From Tritrichomonas musculus (taxonomy: Eukaryota > Parabasalia > Tritrichomonadida > Tritrichomonadidae), in assembly GCA_039105265.1 (NCBI GenBank), contig JAPFFF010000013.1, forward strand, positions 3,844,001 to 3,908,000: 64,000 nt of DNA, given 5' to 3'. Below are positions 1-11,651 of this stretch, in pieces; position 1 is the stretch's first letter, and each line of letters starts with the position of its first letter. A program made the position numbers and the translations under genes. The notes below the pieces were generated by a model. The model saw nothing but the letters and a program-made list of their open reading frames with translations, was not told where the DNA came from and searched no databases.

Positions 1-686
1 CGATACATTTTCATCGCGTATGAAGGAACATGTGCGTATTCGATTTGATCCCACTTTTTCTGTGACATCAACGATTCAACAATTTGGATCTGTTTACGAA
101 GTAGCGATAATGATTTACGATATTGAACACTCGTTAATCCAAAGAATTCTCGTGTCATTATTGCAAATCCTTTCGTTTCTTTAGATGATGCATTTTCTGA
201 TTTCAACCATTTACCAAGTAATGATACATTCTTTCCTTTACTTGCTGTTTCAATGTCTTTATCGAATTGTTCTTTCATTATGTTCAATGCGATGTTCTTC
301 GTTTGTTCATTCGTAACAAATGCATAGAAATCATCCCATCGTCCAAAGATTGGAATGTGAATCATGTTACGAATGATTGATTCTGGCGAATGTGTTGATA
401 ACCATTGACAGATGATTCTGAAATTGTTTCTTTCTCCTTGACCTCCTTTGATATCTCTCATATAAAATAGTGCACGTAATGCTAATTCTTCATTACAATG
501 AAATGCTTTTTCGAAATATTGGATGACTTCTTCTTTTTGACCACGAAGTGCGCCTGATTTAGAGAAGAAATCTAAAACTGGATTTAATGAAGAAGCATTT
601 GATAATGCACCATTCTCTGTTGTTGCTGTCTGATTCAATTTCTTTTCGACTGCGTTAATAAATTGAGATTCTTGATTGTTAGACAT
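1..686 (-). CDS. DUF2828 vWA-domain protein, copy 0 (partial, 5' part only)
   Basis: N-terminal 228 codons of the gene repeated in full at 2304-3806; the 3' part lies before the window start. The ATG is at 684-686 on the minus strand, with the initiator-like TCATTTT at 704-710. What is present covers the helical N-terminal region and ends before the vWA domain. The visible part matches copy 1 at every base I compared. Confidence 0.9.
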   Translation of the reverse strand, partial: MSNNQESQFINAVEKKLNQTATTENGALSNASSLNPVLDFFSKSGALRGQKEEVIQYFEKAFHCNEELALRALFYMRDIKGGQGERNNFRIICQWLSTHSPESIIRNMIHIPIFGRWDDFYAFVTNEQTKNIALNIMKEQFDKDIETASKGKNVSLLGKWLKSENASSKETKGFAIMTREFFGLTSVQYRKSLSLLRKQIQIVESLMSQKKWDQIEYAHVPSYAMKMY

Positions 687-1388
687 TTGTAATTTATAAA
701 AAAAAAATGAAGTTAAATAAAATATTTTTTTATTTCTCTAAATATAAAATTTTGAAAATTTTTGTTATTAAATTATTTATGAAAACTTTTTGATTGTCAA
801 TAAAATTTTGAAACAAAAATTTTTACAAAGTCAAATAATTTTTCTTTTTCACAAATTGATTTTTTATGTCTTTTGATATTTTTCTTATATTTTTGGAAAT
901 TAAAATATTGAAATGTTTTCAAATGGTATTTAACAAATTGATTTTGAAATTAATGAATCAAGGTCAAATAAGATCTTTTAATAATTGATAAAAAGTTTAT
1001 ATTTTGATTTTTATTGAATCTGTCGATTTATCATTGTAATATAATCAATTAATGTAAAGTAGCATTTGATGTTAAAAAAAAAAAAAAAAAAAAAGAATTC
1101 ACTTTTTATTGCATTCTCAACATGTTTTCTTTTTTTATCATAAATAATTTAAAATATAAATGAAAAAAAAATTTGATAATCTTCTAAAGACATCATTCAT
1201 AATCATTTTTGTATGATCGAAATATTTAATGATTTTTTTATTTTTTTAATGAGCTCAATAAGATTGATTATAAAAATCTCAATCAAGTAAAACTAAAACT
1301 AAAAAAAAATCATCAATGAATATGAAAAGAAAGAAAGAAAAAAAAGATTCAAAATTAATTAAAAATTAATTTTTAATTAAAAAATTAA

Positions 1389-1683
1389 TAGCTGTAAAGT
1401 GCCTTATACAAGGCACCATTTTATCTCCTAAAAAATGGAGATTGACCATTCTTCCTCAACTCGATTTTCTGGTCTGTGTCGCTGTGTATTGCTAGTTTAA
1501 ATATAATAATTCAAAGTAGCTGTAAAGTGCCTTATACAAGGCACCATTTTATCTCCTAAAAAATGGAGATTGACCATTCTTCCTCAACTCGATTTCTGGT
1601 CTGTGTCGCTGTGATGAAAGTTTATTTGATGATAAAAATAGAGTAGCTGTTAGTGCCTTATACAAGACACATTTTTTTTTTTT
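1389..1683. repeat. 128-bp tandem hairpin repeat block, spacer of copy 0
   Basis: Two copies start at 1389 and 1517 (period 128) and a truncated third at 1644 (period 127). Each full copy has a perfect 7-bp stem with a 4-base loop, GTGCCTTATACAAGGCAC (1399-1416). Six bases further on is a perfect 6-bp stem ATCTCC...GGAGAT with an 8-base loop (1423-1442). A less AT-rich tail of about 55 bases ends in GTCGCTGTG. In the third copy the first stem is weakened (AAGACAC instead of AAGGCAC) and is followed by a long T run. It matches no RNA family I know. It could be a small RNA gene, a regulatory element or a passive satellite. Confidence 0.85.
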
Positions 1684-2057
1684 CCCCTTGATGATTTTAA
1701 ATCTTTCTCTTCTTCTTCAATTTATGAAAATGAAGTGTTTTTTTGTTATCTATTTTTTTATTTTCAAATTTTGAAAAATTTTATATAATTTCATAAGTCA
1801 AGATTATATAAACCATTCAATCGATTCAAATAAAATTTTAACTTCAAAATTTTTGACGATAAATGTCAAATATTTTAAGGTATTGATTATCAATACTTTT
1901 TTAAACTAAACATAATTAAATGATATCTTTGTTGTTTTGTATATATATGTATATGCATATATGTAGTATAAGTCAATGTTGTAGTGTTAAATTTAAACTA
2001 GAAAAATATAGATGAAGGAAAAAAAAAAGCGATATTCAAAATAATTCTTTGATCTTC

Positions 2058-2073
2058 TTTTTTTTTTTTTTTA

Positions 2074-2105
<32 letters not shown>
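2058..2105. repeat. Poly-T and TAA microsatellite in the spacer
   Basis: A run of 15 T followed by about ten TAA triplets. The equivalent tract near 11418-11453 and in later units has a longer T run and about five triplets, so it varies between units and would serve as a marker for typing them. Confidence 0.8.
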
Positions 2106-2106
<1 letters not shown>

Positions 2107-2303
2107 GATTCATATCAACTTTTGTTAAAATAAAATTAAATATTTTGAGTTGAATTTGATGACATCTTTTTTCTATATGATTAAAACTTGTGAATTTTAT
2201 TTTTTCCAAAATAAAATAAAAATAAAAAGATAAATAAAAAAATCAATAAATAATAATAATAATAATAACCCGAGAACCGCCTTTTATTGCAACACGAACA
2301 AAG

Positions 2304-3806
2304 TTAATGAATGAAAGAATATCTTTCCGAGTTCAACACTTCTAACATAAGTTCCATTGGTGTCACAGCTTTTGTGTTCAACGCATATTTCAAGATACTT
2401 GGAGAGCATCCAGATACTAAGAAAGTTCCATTATCGTCCTTTGTAACAGGTGAGTCACTACGTGCATTGACATTCCAGAAGACTAATGTTGGTCTTGTGT
2501 AACCTGCTTTCTGATACATTCGATCGATTTTTTCGAAATTTGTTCTACTATTGTCACGGCATGCTTGATCGAATTGCATATCAGAAATGATGAAAAGCTT
2601 ACTAGGCATTTCTTCTTGAGGAACATGATTTTTAATTGCTGCATCCAAAATTGTTTTGAATGCTGCGATTAGATTAGTACTTCCTGCCCAATCTGCATTT
2701 TGAACATTTCTGACTTTTTCTTGAATATTTGAACCTTCTATTTTGACCAAATCTGGGACTGATGTGAATGTCATGAAATATCCATTGAATGCGCCTTTCA
2801 TTCTTTCTGCGAAATAAATCGCGAGTGAGATTGATACATAAATTGGTAAGACACCTCCTACAAAACTACATGTCATTGAACCTGAAACATCTGCCAAAAC
2901 CATGCATCTTGTATCATTGCATTCTTCAATATAATTTGGGAGATTATTCCATTGCAAATCCAATGTCTTCAAATCTTCTGATTCGATTGTTTGCTTTGAA
3001 AAAATCTCTCGAACGATATCATATGGATACAATGTTGATGCATTGATCTTCTTTTCACCACTTGCAACATCTGAAAGATATTGTTGGAATCGATCGGAAT
3101 CATGTTTTCCAAACGCTTTACGATACATTTTCATCGCGTATGAAGGAACATGTGCGTATTCGATTTGATCCCACTTTTTCTGTGACATCAACGATTCAAC
3201 AATTTGGATCTGTTTACGAAGTAGCGATAATGATTTACGATATTGAACACTCGTTAATCCAAAGAATTCTCGTGTCATTATTGCAAATCCTTTCGTTTCT
3301 TTAGATGATGCATTTTCTGATTTCAACCATTTACCAAGTAATGATACATTCTTTCCTTTACTTGCTGTTTCAATGTCTTTATCGAATTGTTCTTTCATTA
3401 TGTTCAATGCGATGTTCTTCGTTTGTTCATTCGTAACAAATGCATAGAAATCATCCCATCGTCCAAAGATTGGAATGTGAATCATGTTACGAATGATTGA
3501 TTCTGGCGAATGTGTTGATAACCATTGACAGATGATTCTGAAATTGTTTCTTTCTCCTTGACCTCCTTTGATATCTCTCATATAAAATAGTGCACGTAAT
3601 GCTAATTCTTCATTACAATGAAATGCTTTTTCGAAATATTGGATGACTTCTTCTTTTTGACCACGAAGTGCGCCTGATTTAGAGAAGAAATCTAAAACTG
3701 GATTTAATGAAGAAGCATTTGATAATGCACCATTCTCTGTTGTTGCTGTCTGATTCAATTTCTTTTCGACTGCGTTAATAAATTGAGATTCTTGATTGTT
3801 AGACAT
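2304..3806 (-). CDS. DUF2828 family protein with C-terminal vWA domain, copy 1
   Basis: 500 aa. Residues about 30-290 form a mostly helical region with the DUF2828 signature: GALRGQKEEV at 45-54, then a run around ALFYMRDIKGGQGERNNFR (72-90) and GRWDDF (115-120). Residues about 300-470 are a von Willebrand A fold with a complete metal-ion-dependent adhesion site: D306-x-S308-x-S310 (DVSGS), T377 (WAGSTN) and D409 (ISDMQ). A helical N-terminus followed by vWA resembles the layout of TROVE/Ro60 RNA-binding proteins. DUF2828 itself has no established function, so RNA binding is inference. There is no signal peptide or membrane segment, so it is probably cytosolic or nuclear. The start is supported by the initiator motif about 20 bases upstream. 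Downstream the transcript side reads GCAATAAAAGG, a possible poly(A) signal. Confidence 0.9.
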   Translation of the reverse strand: MSNNQESQFINAVEKKLNQTATTENGALSNASSLNPVLDFFSKSGALRGQKEEVIQYFEKAFHCNEELALRALFYMRDIKGGQGERNNFRIICQWLSTHSPESIIRNMIHIPIFGRWDDFYAFVTNEQTKNIALNIMKEQFDKDIETASKGKNVSLLGKWLKSENASSKETKGFAIMTREFFGLTSVQYRKSLSLLRKQIQIVESLMSQKKWDQIEYAHVPSYAMKMYRKAFGKHDSDRFQQYLSDVASGEKKINASTLYPYDIVREIFSKQTIESEDLKTLDLQWNNLPNYIEECNDTRCMVLADVSGSMTCSFVGGVLPIYVSISLAIYFAERMKGAFNGYFMTFTSVPDLVKIEGSNIQEKVRNVQNADWAGSTNLIAAFKTILDAAIKNHVPQEEMPSKLFIISDMQFDQACRDNSRTNFEKIDRMYQKAGYTRPTLVFWNVNARSDSPVTKDDNGTFLVSGCSPSILKYALNTKAVTPMELMLEVLNSERYSFIH

Positions 3807-3823
3807 TTGTAATTTATAAAAAA

Positions 3824-3830
3824 AAAATGA
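3824..3830 (-). promoter_or_regulatory. Initiator-like motif (TCATTTT) of the DUF2828 gene
   Basis: On the minus strand TCATTTT lies about 20 bases before the ATG and fits the trichomonad initiator consensus TCA-Y-W-W-Y. The same element sits at the same spacing before every DUF2828 copy; in copy 7 the following T run is one base shorter. This suggests each unit carries its own promoter. Confidence 0.55.
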
Positions 3831-4508
3831 AGTTAAATAAAATATTTTTTTATTTCTCTAAATATAAAATTTTGAAAATTTTTGTTATTAAATTATTTAT
3901 GAAAACTTTTTGATTGTCAATAAAATTTTGAAACAAAAATTTTTACAAAGTCAAATAATTTTTCTTTTTCACAAATTGATTTTTTATGTCTTTTGATATT
4001 TTTCTTATATTTTTGGAAATTAAAATATTGAAATGTTTTCAAATGGTATTTAACAAATTGATTTTGAAATTAATGAATCAAGGTCAAATAAGATCTTTTA
4101 ATAATTGATAAAAAGTTTATATTTTGATTTTTATTGAATCTGTCGATTTATCATTGTAATATAATCAATTAATGTAAAGTAGCATTTGATGTTAAAAAAA
4201 AAAAAAAAAAAAAAGAATTCACTTTTTATTGCATTCTCAACATGTTTTCTTTTTTTATCATAAATAATTTAAAATATAAATGAAAAAAAAATTTGATAAT
4301 CTTCTAAAGACATCATTCATAATCATTTTTGTATGATCGAAATATTTAATGATTTTTTTATTTTTTTAATGAGCTCAATAAGATTGATTATAAAAATCTC
4401 AATCAAGTAAAACTAAAACTAAAAAAAAATCATCAATGAATATGAAAAGAAAGAAAGAAAAAAAAGATTCAAAATTAATTAAAAATTAATTTTTAATTAA
4501 AAAATTAA

Positions 4509-4803
4509 TAGCTGTAAAGTGCCTTATACAAGGCACCATTTTATCTCCTAAAAAATGGAGATTGACCATTCTTCCTCAACTCGATTTTCTGGTCTGTGTC
4601 GCTGTGTATTGCTAGTTTAAATATAATAATTCAAAGTAGCTGTAAAGTGCCTTATACAAGGCACCATTTTATCTCCTAAAAAATGGAGATTGACCATTCT
4701 TCCTCAACTCGATTTCTGGTCTGTGTCGCTGTGATGAAAGTTTATTTGATGATAAAAATAGAGTAGCTGTTAGTGCCTTATACAAGACACATTTTTTTTT
4801 TTT
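4509..4803. repeat. 128-bp hairpin repeat block, spacer of copy 1
   Basis: Two full copies and one truncated copy, identical to the block at 1389. The second copy lacks one T (cgatttctgg), the same deletion as in the neighbouring units. Confidence 0.85.
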
Positions 4804-5193
4804 CCCCTTGATGATTTTAAATCTTTCTCTTCTTCTTCAATTTATGAAAATGAAGTGTTTTTTTGTTATCTATTTTTTTATTTTCAAATTTTGAAAAATT
4901 TTATATAATTTCATAAGTCAAGATTATATAAACCATTCAATCGATTCAAATAAAATTTTAACTTCAAAATTTTTGACGATAAATGTCAAATATTTTAAGG
5001 TATTGATTATCAATACTTTTTTAAACTAAACATAATTAAATGATATCTTTGTTGTTTTGTATATATATGTATATGCATATATGTAGTATAAGTCAATGTT
5101 GTAGTGTTAAATTTAAACTAGAAAAATATAGATGAAGGAAAAAAAAAAGCGATATTCAAAATAATTCTTTGATCTTCTTTTTTTTTTTTTTTA

Positions 5194-5226
<33 letters not shown>

Positions 5227-5423
5227 GATTCATATCAACTTTTGTTAAAATAAAATTAAATATTTTGAGTTGAATTTGATGACATCTTTTTTCTATATGA
5301 TTAAAACTTGTGAATTTTATTTTTTCCAAAATAAAATAAAAATAAAAAGATAAATAAAAAAATCAATAAATAATAATAATAATAATAACCCGAGAACCGC
5401 CTTTTATTGCAACACGAACAAAG

Positions 5424-6926
5424 TTAATGAATGAAAGAATATCTTTCCGAGTTCAACACTTCTAACATAAGTTCCATTGGTGTCACAGCTTTTGTGTTCA
5501 ACGCATATTTCAAGATACTTGGAGAGCATCCAGATACTAAGAAAGTTCCATTATCGTCCTTTGTAACAGGTGAGTCACTACGTGCATTGACATTCCAGAA
5601 GACTAATGTTGGTCTTGTGTAACCTGCTTTCTGATACATTCGATCGATTTTTTCGAAATTTGTTCTACTATTGTCACGGCATGCTTGATCGAATTGCATA
5701 TCAGAAATGATGAAAAGCTTACTAGGCATTTCTTCTTGAGGAACATGATTTTTAATTGCTGCATCCAAAATTGTTTTGAATGCTGCGATTAGATTAGTAC
5801 TTCCTGCCCAATCTGCATTTTGAACATTTCTGACTTTTTCTTGAATATTTGAACCTTCTATTTTGACCAAATCTGGGACTGATGTGAATGTCATGAAATA
5901 TCCATTGAATGCGCCTTTCATTCTTTCTGCGAAATAAATCGCGAGTGAGATTGATACATAAATTGGTAAGACACCTCCTACAAAACTACATGTCATTGAA
6001 CCTGAAACATCTGCCAAAACCATGCATCTTGTATCATTGCATTCTTCAATATAATTTGGGAGATTATTCCATTGCAAATCCAATGTCTTCAAATCTTCTG
6101 ATTCGATTGTTTGCTTTGAAAAAATCTCTCGAACGATATCATATGGATACAATGTTGATGCATTGATCTTCTTTTCACCACTTGCAACATCTGAAAGATA
6201 TTGTTGGAATCGATCGGAATCATGTTTTCCAAACGCTTTACGATACATTTTCATCGCGTATGAAGGAACATGTGCGTATTCGATTTGATCCCACTTTTTC
6301 TGTGACATCAACGATTCAACAATTTGGATCTGTTTACGAAGTAGCGATAATGATTTACGATATTGAACACTCGTTAATCCAAAGAATTCTCGTGTCATTA
6401 TTGCAAATCCTTTCGTTTCTTTAGATGATGCATTTTCTGATTTCAACCATTTACCAAGTAATGATACATTCTTTCCTTTACTTGCTGTTTCAATGTCTTT
6501 ATCGAATTGTTCTTTCATTATGTTCAATGCGATGTTCTTCGTTTGTTCATTCGTAACAAATGCATAGAAATCATCCCATCGTCCAAAGATTGGAATGTGA
6601 ATCATGTTACGAATGATTGATTCTGGCGAATGTGTTGATAACCATTGACAGATGATTCTGAAATTGTTTCTTTCTCCTTGACCTCCTTTGATATCTCTCA
6701 TATAAAATAGTGCACGTAATGCTAATTCTTCATTACAATGAAATGCTTTTTCGAAATATTGGATGACTTCTTCTTTTTGACCACGAAGTGCGCCTGATTT
6801 AGAGAAGAAATCTAAAACTGGATTTAATGAAGAAGCATTTGATAATGCACCATTCTCTGTTGTTGCTGTCTGATTCAATTTCTTTTCGACTGCGTTAATA
6901 AATTGAGATTCTTGATTGTTAGACAT
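5424..6926 (-). CDS. DUF2828 vWA-domain protein, copy 2
   Basis: Encodes the same 500 residues as copy 1, including MIDAS residues D306, S308, S310, T377 and D409. The gene and its flanking spacer look identical in bases to copy 1, which makes this pair the most recent duplicates or the most recently homogenised ones in the array. Confidence 0.9.
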   Translation of the reverse strand: MSNNQESQFINAVEKKLNQTATTENGALSNASSLNPVLDFFSKSGALRGQKEEVIQYFEKAFHCNEELALRALFYMRDIKGGQGERNNFRIICQWLSTHSPESIIRNMIHIPIFGRWDDFYAFVTNEQTKNIALNIMKEQFDKDIETASKGKNVSLLGKWLKSENASSKETKGFAIMTREFFGLTSVQYRKSLSLLRKQIQIVESLMSQKKWDQIEYAHVPSYAMKMYRKAFGKHDSDRFQQYLSDVASGEKKINASTLYPYDIVREIFSKQTIESEDLKTLDLQWNNLPNYIEECNDTRCMVLADVSGSMTCSFVGGVLPIYVSISLAIYFAERMKGAFNGYFMTFTSVPDLVKIEGSNIQEKVRNVQNADWAGSTNLIAAFKTILDAAIKNHVPQEEMPSKLFIISDMQFDQACRDNSRTNFEKIDRMYQKAGYTRPTLVFWNVNARSDSPVTKDDNGTFLVSGCSPSILKYALNTKAVTPMELMLEVLNSERYSFIH

Positions 6927-7628
6927 TTGTAATTTATAAAAAAAAAATGAAGTTAAATAAAATATTTTTTTATTTCTCTAAATATAAAATTTTGAAAATT
7001 TTTGTTATTAAATTATTTATGAAAACTTTTTGATTGTCAATAAAATTTTGAAACAAAAATTTTTACAAAGTCAAATAATTTTTCTTTTTCACAAATTGAT
7101 TTTTTATGTCTTTTGATATTTTTCTTATATTTTTGGAAATTAAAATATTGAAATGTTTTCAAATGGTATTTAACAAATTGATTTTGAAATTAATGAATCA
7201 AGGTCAAATAAGATCTTTTAATAATTGATAAAAAGTTTATATTTTGATTTTTATTGAATCTGTCGATTTATCATTGTAATATAATCAATTAATGTAAAGT
7301 AGCATTTGATGTTAAAAAAAAAAAAAAAAAAAAAGAATTCACTTTTTATTGCATTCTCAACATGTTTTCTTTTTTTATCATAAATAATTTAAAATATAAA
7401 TGAAAAAAAAATTTGATAATCTTCTAAAGACATCATTCATAATCATTTTTGTATGATCGAAATATTTAATGATTTTTTTATTTTTTTAATGAGCTCAATA
7501 AGATTGATTATAAAAATCTCAATCAAGTAAAACTAAAACTAAAAAAAAATCATCAATGAATATGAAAAGAAAGAAAGAAAAAAAAGATTCAAAATTAATT
7601 AAAAATTAATTTTTAATTAAAAAATTAA

Positions 7629-7923
7629 TAGCTGTAAAGTGCCTTATACAAGGCACCATTTTATCTCCTAAAAAATGGAGATTGACCATTCTTCCTCAAC
7701 TCGATTTTCTGGTCTGTGTCGCTGTGTATTGCTAGTTTAAATATAATAATTCAAAGTAGCTGTAAAGTGCCTTATACAAGGCACCATTTTATCTCCTAAA
7801 AAATGGAGATTGACCATTCTTCCTCAACTCGATTTCTGGTCTGTGTCGCTGTGATGAAAGTTTATTTGATGATAAAAATAGAGTAGCTGTTAGTGCCTTA
7901 TACAAGACACATTTTTTTTTTTT
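7629..7923. repeat. 128-bp hairpin repeat block, spacer of copy 2
   Basis: Two full copies plus the truncated one. This is the last block carrying the one-base deletion in the second copy. Confidence 0.85.
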
Positions 7924-8313
7924 CCCCTTGATGATTTTAAATCTTTCTCTTCTTCTTCAATTTATGAAAATGAAGTGTTTTTTTGTTATCTATTTTTTTA
8001 TTTTCAAATTTTGAAAAATTTTATATAATTTCATAAGTCAAGATTATATAAACCATTCAATCGATTCAAATAAAATTTTAACTTCAAAATTTTTGACGAT
8101 AAATGTCAAATATTTTAAGGTATTGATTATCAATACTTTTTTAAACTAAACATAATTAAATGATATCTTTGTTGTTTTGTATATATATGTATATGCATAT
8201 ATGTAGTATAAGTCAATGTTGTAGTGTTAAATTTAAACTAGAAAAATATAGATGAAGGAAAAAAAAAAGCGATATTCAAAATAATTCTTTGATCTTCTTT
8301 TTTTTTTTTTTTA

Positions 8314-8346
<33 letters not shown>

Positions 8347-8542
8347 GATTCATATCAACTTTTGTTAAAATAAAATTAAATATTTTGAGTTGAATTTGAT
8401 GACATCTTTTTTCTATATGATTAAAACTTGTGAATTTTTTTTTTTTTTTTTCCAAAATAAATAAAAATAAAAAGATAAATAAAAAAATCAATAAATAATA
8501 ATAATAACCCGAGAACCGCCTTTTATTGCAACACGAACAAAG

Positions 8543-10045
8543 TTAATGAATGAAAGAATATCTTTCCGAGTTCAACACTTCTAACATAAGTTCCATTGGT
8601 GTCACAGCTTTTGTGTTCAACGCATATTTCAAGATACTTGGAGAGCATCCAGATACTAAGAAAGTTCCATTATCGTCCTTTGTAACAGGTGAGTCACTAC
8701 GTGCATTGACATTCCAGAAGACTAATGTTGGTCTTGTGTAACCTGCTTTCTGATACATTCGATCGATTTTTTCGAAATTTGTTCTACTATTGTCACGGCA
8801 TGCTTGATCGAATTGCATATCAGAAATGATGAAAAGCTTACTAGGCATTTCTTCTTGAGGAACATGATTTTTAATTGCTGCATCCAAAATTGTTTTGAAT
8901 GCTGCGATTAGATTAGTACTTCCTGCCCAATCTGCATTTTGAACATTTCTGACTTTTTCTTGAATATTTGAACCTTCTATTTTGACCAAATCTGGGACTG
9001 ATGTGAATGTCATGAAATATCCATTGAATGCGCCTTTCATTCTTTCTGCGAAATAAATCGCGAGTGAGATTGATACATAAATTGGTAAGACACCTCCTAC
9101 AAAACTACATGTCATTGAACCTGAAACATCTGCCAAAACCATGCATCTTGTATCATTGCATTCTTCAATATAATTTGGGAGATTATTCCATTGCAAATCC
9201 AATGTCTTCAAATCTTCTGATTCGATTGTTTGCTTTGAAAAAATCTCTCGAACGATATCATATGGATACAATGTTGATGCATTGATCTTCTTTTCACCAC
9301 TTGCAACATCTGAAAGATATTGTTGGAATCGATCGGAATCATGTTTTCCAAACGCTTTACGATACATTTTCATCGCGTATGAAGGAACATGTGCGTATTC
9401 GATTTGATCCCACTTTTTCTGTGACATCAACGATTCAACAATTTGGATCTGTTTACGAAGTAGCGATAATGATTTACGATATTGAACACTCGTTAATCCA
9501 AAGAATTCTCGTGTCATTATTGCAAATCCTTTCGTTTCTTTAGATGATGCATTTTCTGATTTCAACCATTTACCAAGTAATGATACATTCTTTCCTTTAC
9601 TTGCTGTTTCAATGTCTTTATCGAATTGTTCTTTCATTATGTTCAATGCGATGTTCTTCGTTTGTTCATTCGTAACAAATGCATAGAAATCATCCCATCG
9701 TCCAAAGATTGGAATGTGAATCATGTTACGAATGATTGATTCTGGCGAATGTGTTGATAACCATTGACAGATGATTCTGAAATTGTTTCTTTCTCCTTGA
9801 CCTCCTTTGATATCTCTCATATAAAATAGTGCACGTAATGCTAATTCTTCATTACAATGAAATGCTTTTTCGAAATATTGGATGACTTCTTCTTTTTGAC
9901 CACGAAGTGCGCCTGATTTAGAGAAGAAATCTAAAACTGGATTTAATGAAGAAGCATTTGATAATGCACCATTCTCTGTTGTTGCTGTCTGATTCAATTT
10001 CTTTTCGACTGCGTTAATAAATTGAGATTCTTGATTGTTAGACAT
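8543..10045 (-). CDS. DUF2828 vWA-domain protein, copy 3
   Basis: Same 500-aa product. The coding sequence belongs to the first base-variant class (copies 1-3). The spacer 3' of this gene (near 8438-8510) is the first to carry a long T run and a shortened TAA tract, so the spacer changes type here before the gene does. Confidence 0.9.
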   Translation of the reverse strand: MSNNQESQFINAVEKKLNQTATTENGALSNASSLNPVLDFFSKSGALRGQKEEVIQYFEKAFHCNEELALRALFYMRDIKGGQGERNNFRIICQWLSTHSPESIIRNMIHIPIFGRWDDFYAFVTNEQTKNIALNIMKEQFDKDIETASKGKNVSLLGKWLKSENASSKETKGFAIMTREFFGLTSVQYRKSLSLLRKQIQIVESLMSQKKWDQIEYAHVPSYAMKMYRKAFGKHDSDRFQQYLSDVASGEKKINASTLYPYDIVREIFSKQTIESEDLKTLDLQWNNLPNYIEECNDTRCMVLADVSGSMTCSFVGGVLPIYVSISLAIYFAERMKGAFNGYFMTFTSVPDLVKIEGSNIQEKVRNVQNADWAGSTNLIAAFKTILDAAIKNHVPQEEMPSKLFIISDMQFDQACRDNSRTNFEKIDRMYQKAGYTRPTLVFWNVNARSDSPVTKDDNGTFLVSGCSPSILKYALNTKAVTPMELMLEVLNSERYSFIH

Positions 10046-10749
10046 TTGTAATTTATAAAAAAAAAATGAAGTTAAATAAAATATTTTTTTATTTCTCTAA
10101 ATATAAAATTTTGAAAATTTTTGTTATTAAATTATTTATGAAAACTTTTTGATTGTCAATAAAATTTTGAAACAAAAATTTTTACAAAGTCAAATAATTT
10201 TTCTTTTTCACAAATTGATTTTTTATGTCTTTTGATATTTTTCTTATATTTTTGGAAATTAAAATATTGAAATGTTTTCAAATGGTATTTAACAAATTGA
10301 TTTTGAAATTAATGAATCAAGGTCAAATAAGATCTTTTAATAATTGATAAAAAGTTTATATTTTGATTTTTATTGAATCTGTCGATTTATCATTGTAATA
10401 TAATCAATTAATGTAAAGTAGCATTTGATGTTAAAAAAAAAAAAAAAAAAAAAGAATTCACTTTTTATTGCATTCTCAACATGTTTTCTTTTTTTATCAT
10501 AAATAATTTAAAATATAAATGAAAAAAAAAAATTGATAATCTTCTAAAGACATCATTCATAATCATTTTTGTATGATCGAAATATTTAATGATTTTTTTA
10601 TTTTTTTTAATGAGCTCAATAAGATTGATTATAAAAATCTCAATCAAGTAAAACTAAAACTAAAAAAAAATCATCAATGAATATGAAAAGAAAGAAAGAA
10701 AAAAAAGATTCAAAATTAATTAAAAATTAATTTTTAATTAAAAAATTAA

Positions 10750-11045
10750 TAGCTGTAAAGTGCCTTATACAAGGCACCATTTTATCTCCTAAAAAATGGA
10801 GATTGACCATTCTTCCTCAACTCGATTTTTTGGTCTGTGTCGCTGTGTATTGCTAGTTTAAATATAATAATTCAAAGTAGCTGTAAAGTGCCTTATACAA
10901 GGCACCATTTTATCTCCTAAAAAATGGAGATTGACCATTCTTCCTCAACTCGATTTTCTGGTCTGTGTCGCTGTGATGAAAGTTTATTTGATGATAAAAA
11001 TAGAGTAGCTGTTAGTGCCTTATACAAGACACATTTTTTTTTTTT
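10750..11045. repeat. 128-bp hairpin repeat block, spacer of copy 3
   Basis: Two full copies plus the truncated one. The first copy has cgattttTtgg instead of cgattttCtgg and the second copy has no deletion. Both stems remain perfect. Confidence 0.85.
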
Positions 11046-11651
11046 CCCCTTGATGATTTTAAATCTTTCTCTTCTTCTTCAATTTATGAAAATGAAGTGT
11101 TTTTTTGTTATCTATTATTTTATTTTCAAATTTTGAAAAATTTTATATAATTTCATAAGTCAAGATTATATAAACCATTCAATCGATTCAAATAAAATTT
11201 TAACTTCAAAATTTTTGACGATAAATGTCAAATATTTGAAGGTATTGATTATCAATACTTTTTTAAACTAAACATAATTAAATGATATCTTTGTTGTTTT
11301 GTATATATATGTATATGCATATATGTAGTATAAGTCAATGTTGTAGTGTTAAATTTAAACTAGAAAAATATAGATGAAGGAAAAAAAAAGCGATATTCAA
11401 AATAATTCTTTGATCTTCTTTTTTTTTTTTTTTTTTAAATAATAATAATAATAGAGATTCATATCAACTTTTGTTAAAATAAAATTAAATATTTTGAGTT
11501 GAATTTGATGACATCTTTTTTCTATATGATTAAAACTTGTGAATTTTTTTTTTTTTTTTTCCAAAATAAATAAAAATAAAAAGATAAATAAAAAAATCAA
11601 TAAATAATAATAATAACCCGAGAACCGCCTTTTATTGCAACACGAACAAAG

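Noticed and set aside
1074-1094. Poly-A tracts in spacers as retroposition tails
   Set aside because: They recur at the same place in every unit, vary in length, and are not next to a processed gene copy; simple homopolymer slippage explains them.
1389-1683. Possible CRISPR-like repeat array
   Set aside because: The repeats are directly adjacent 128-bp units without unique spacers, in a eukaryotic genome.
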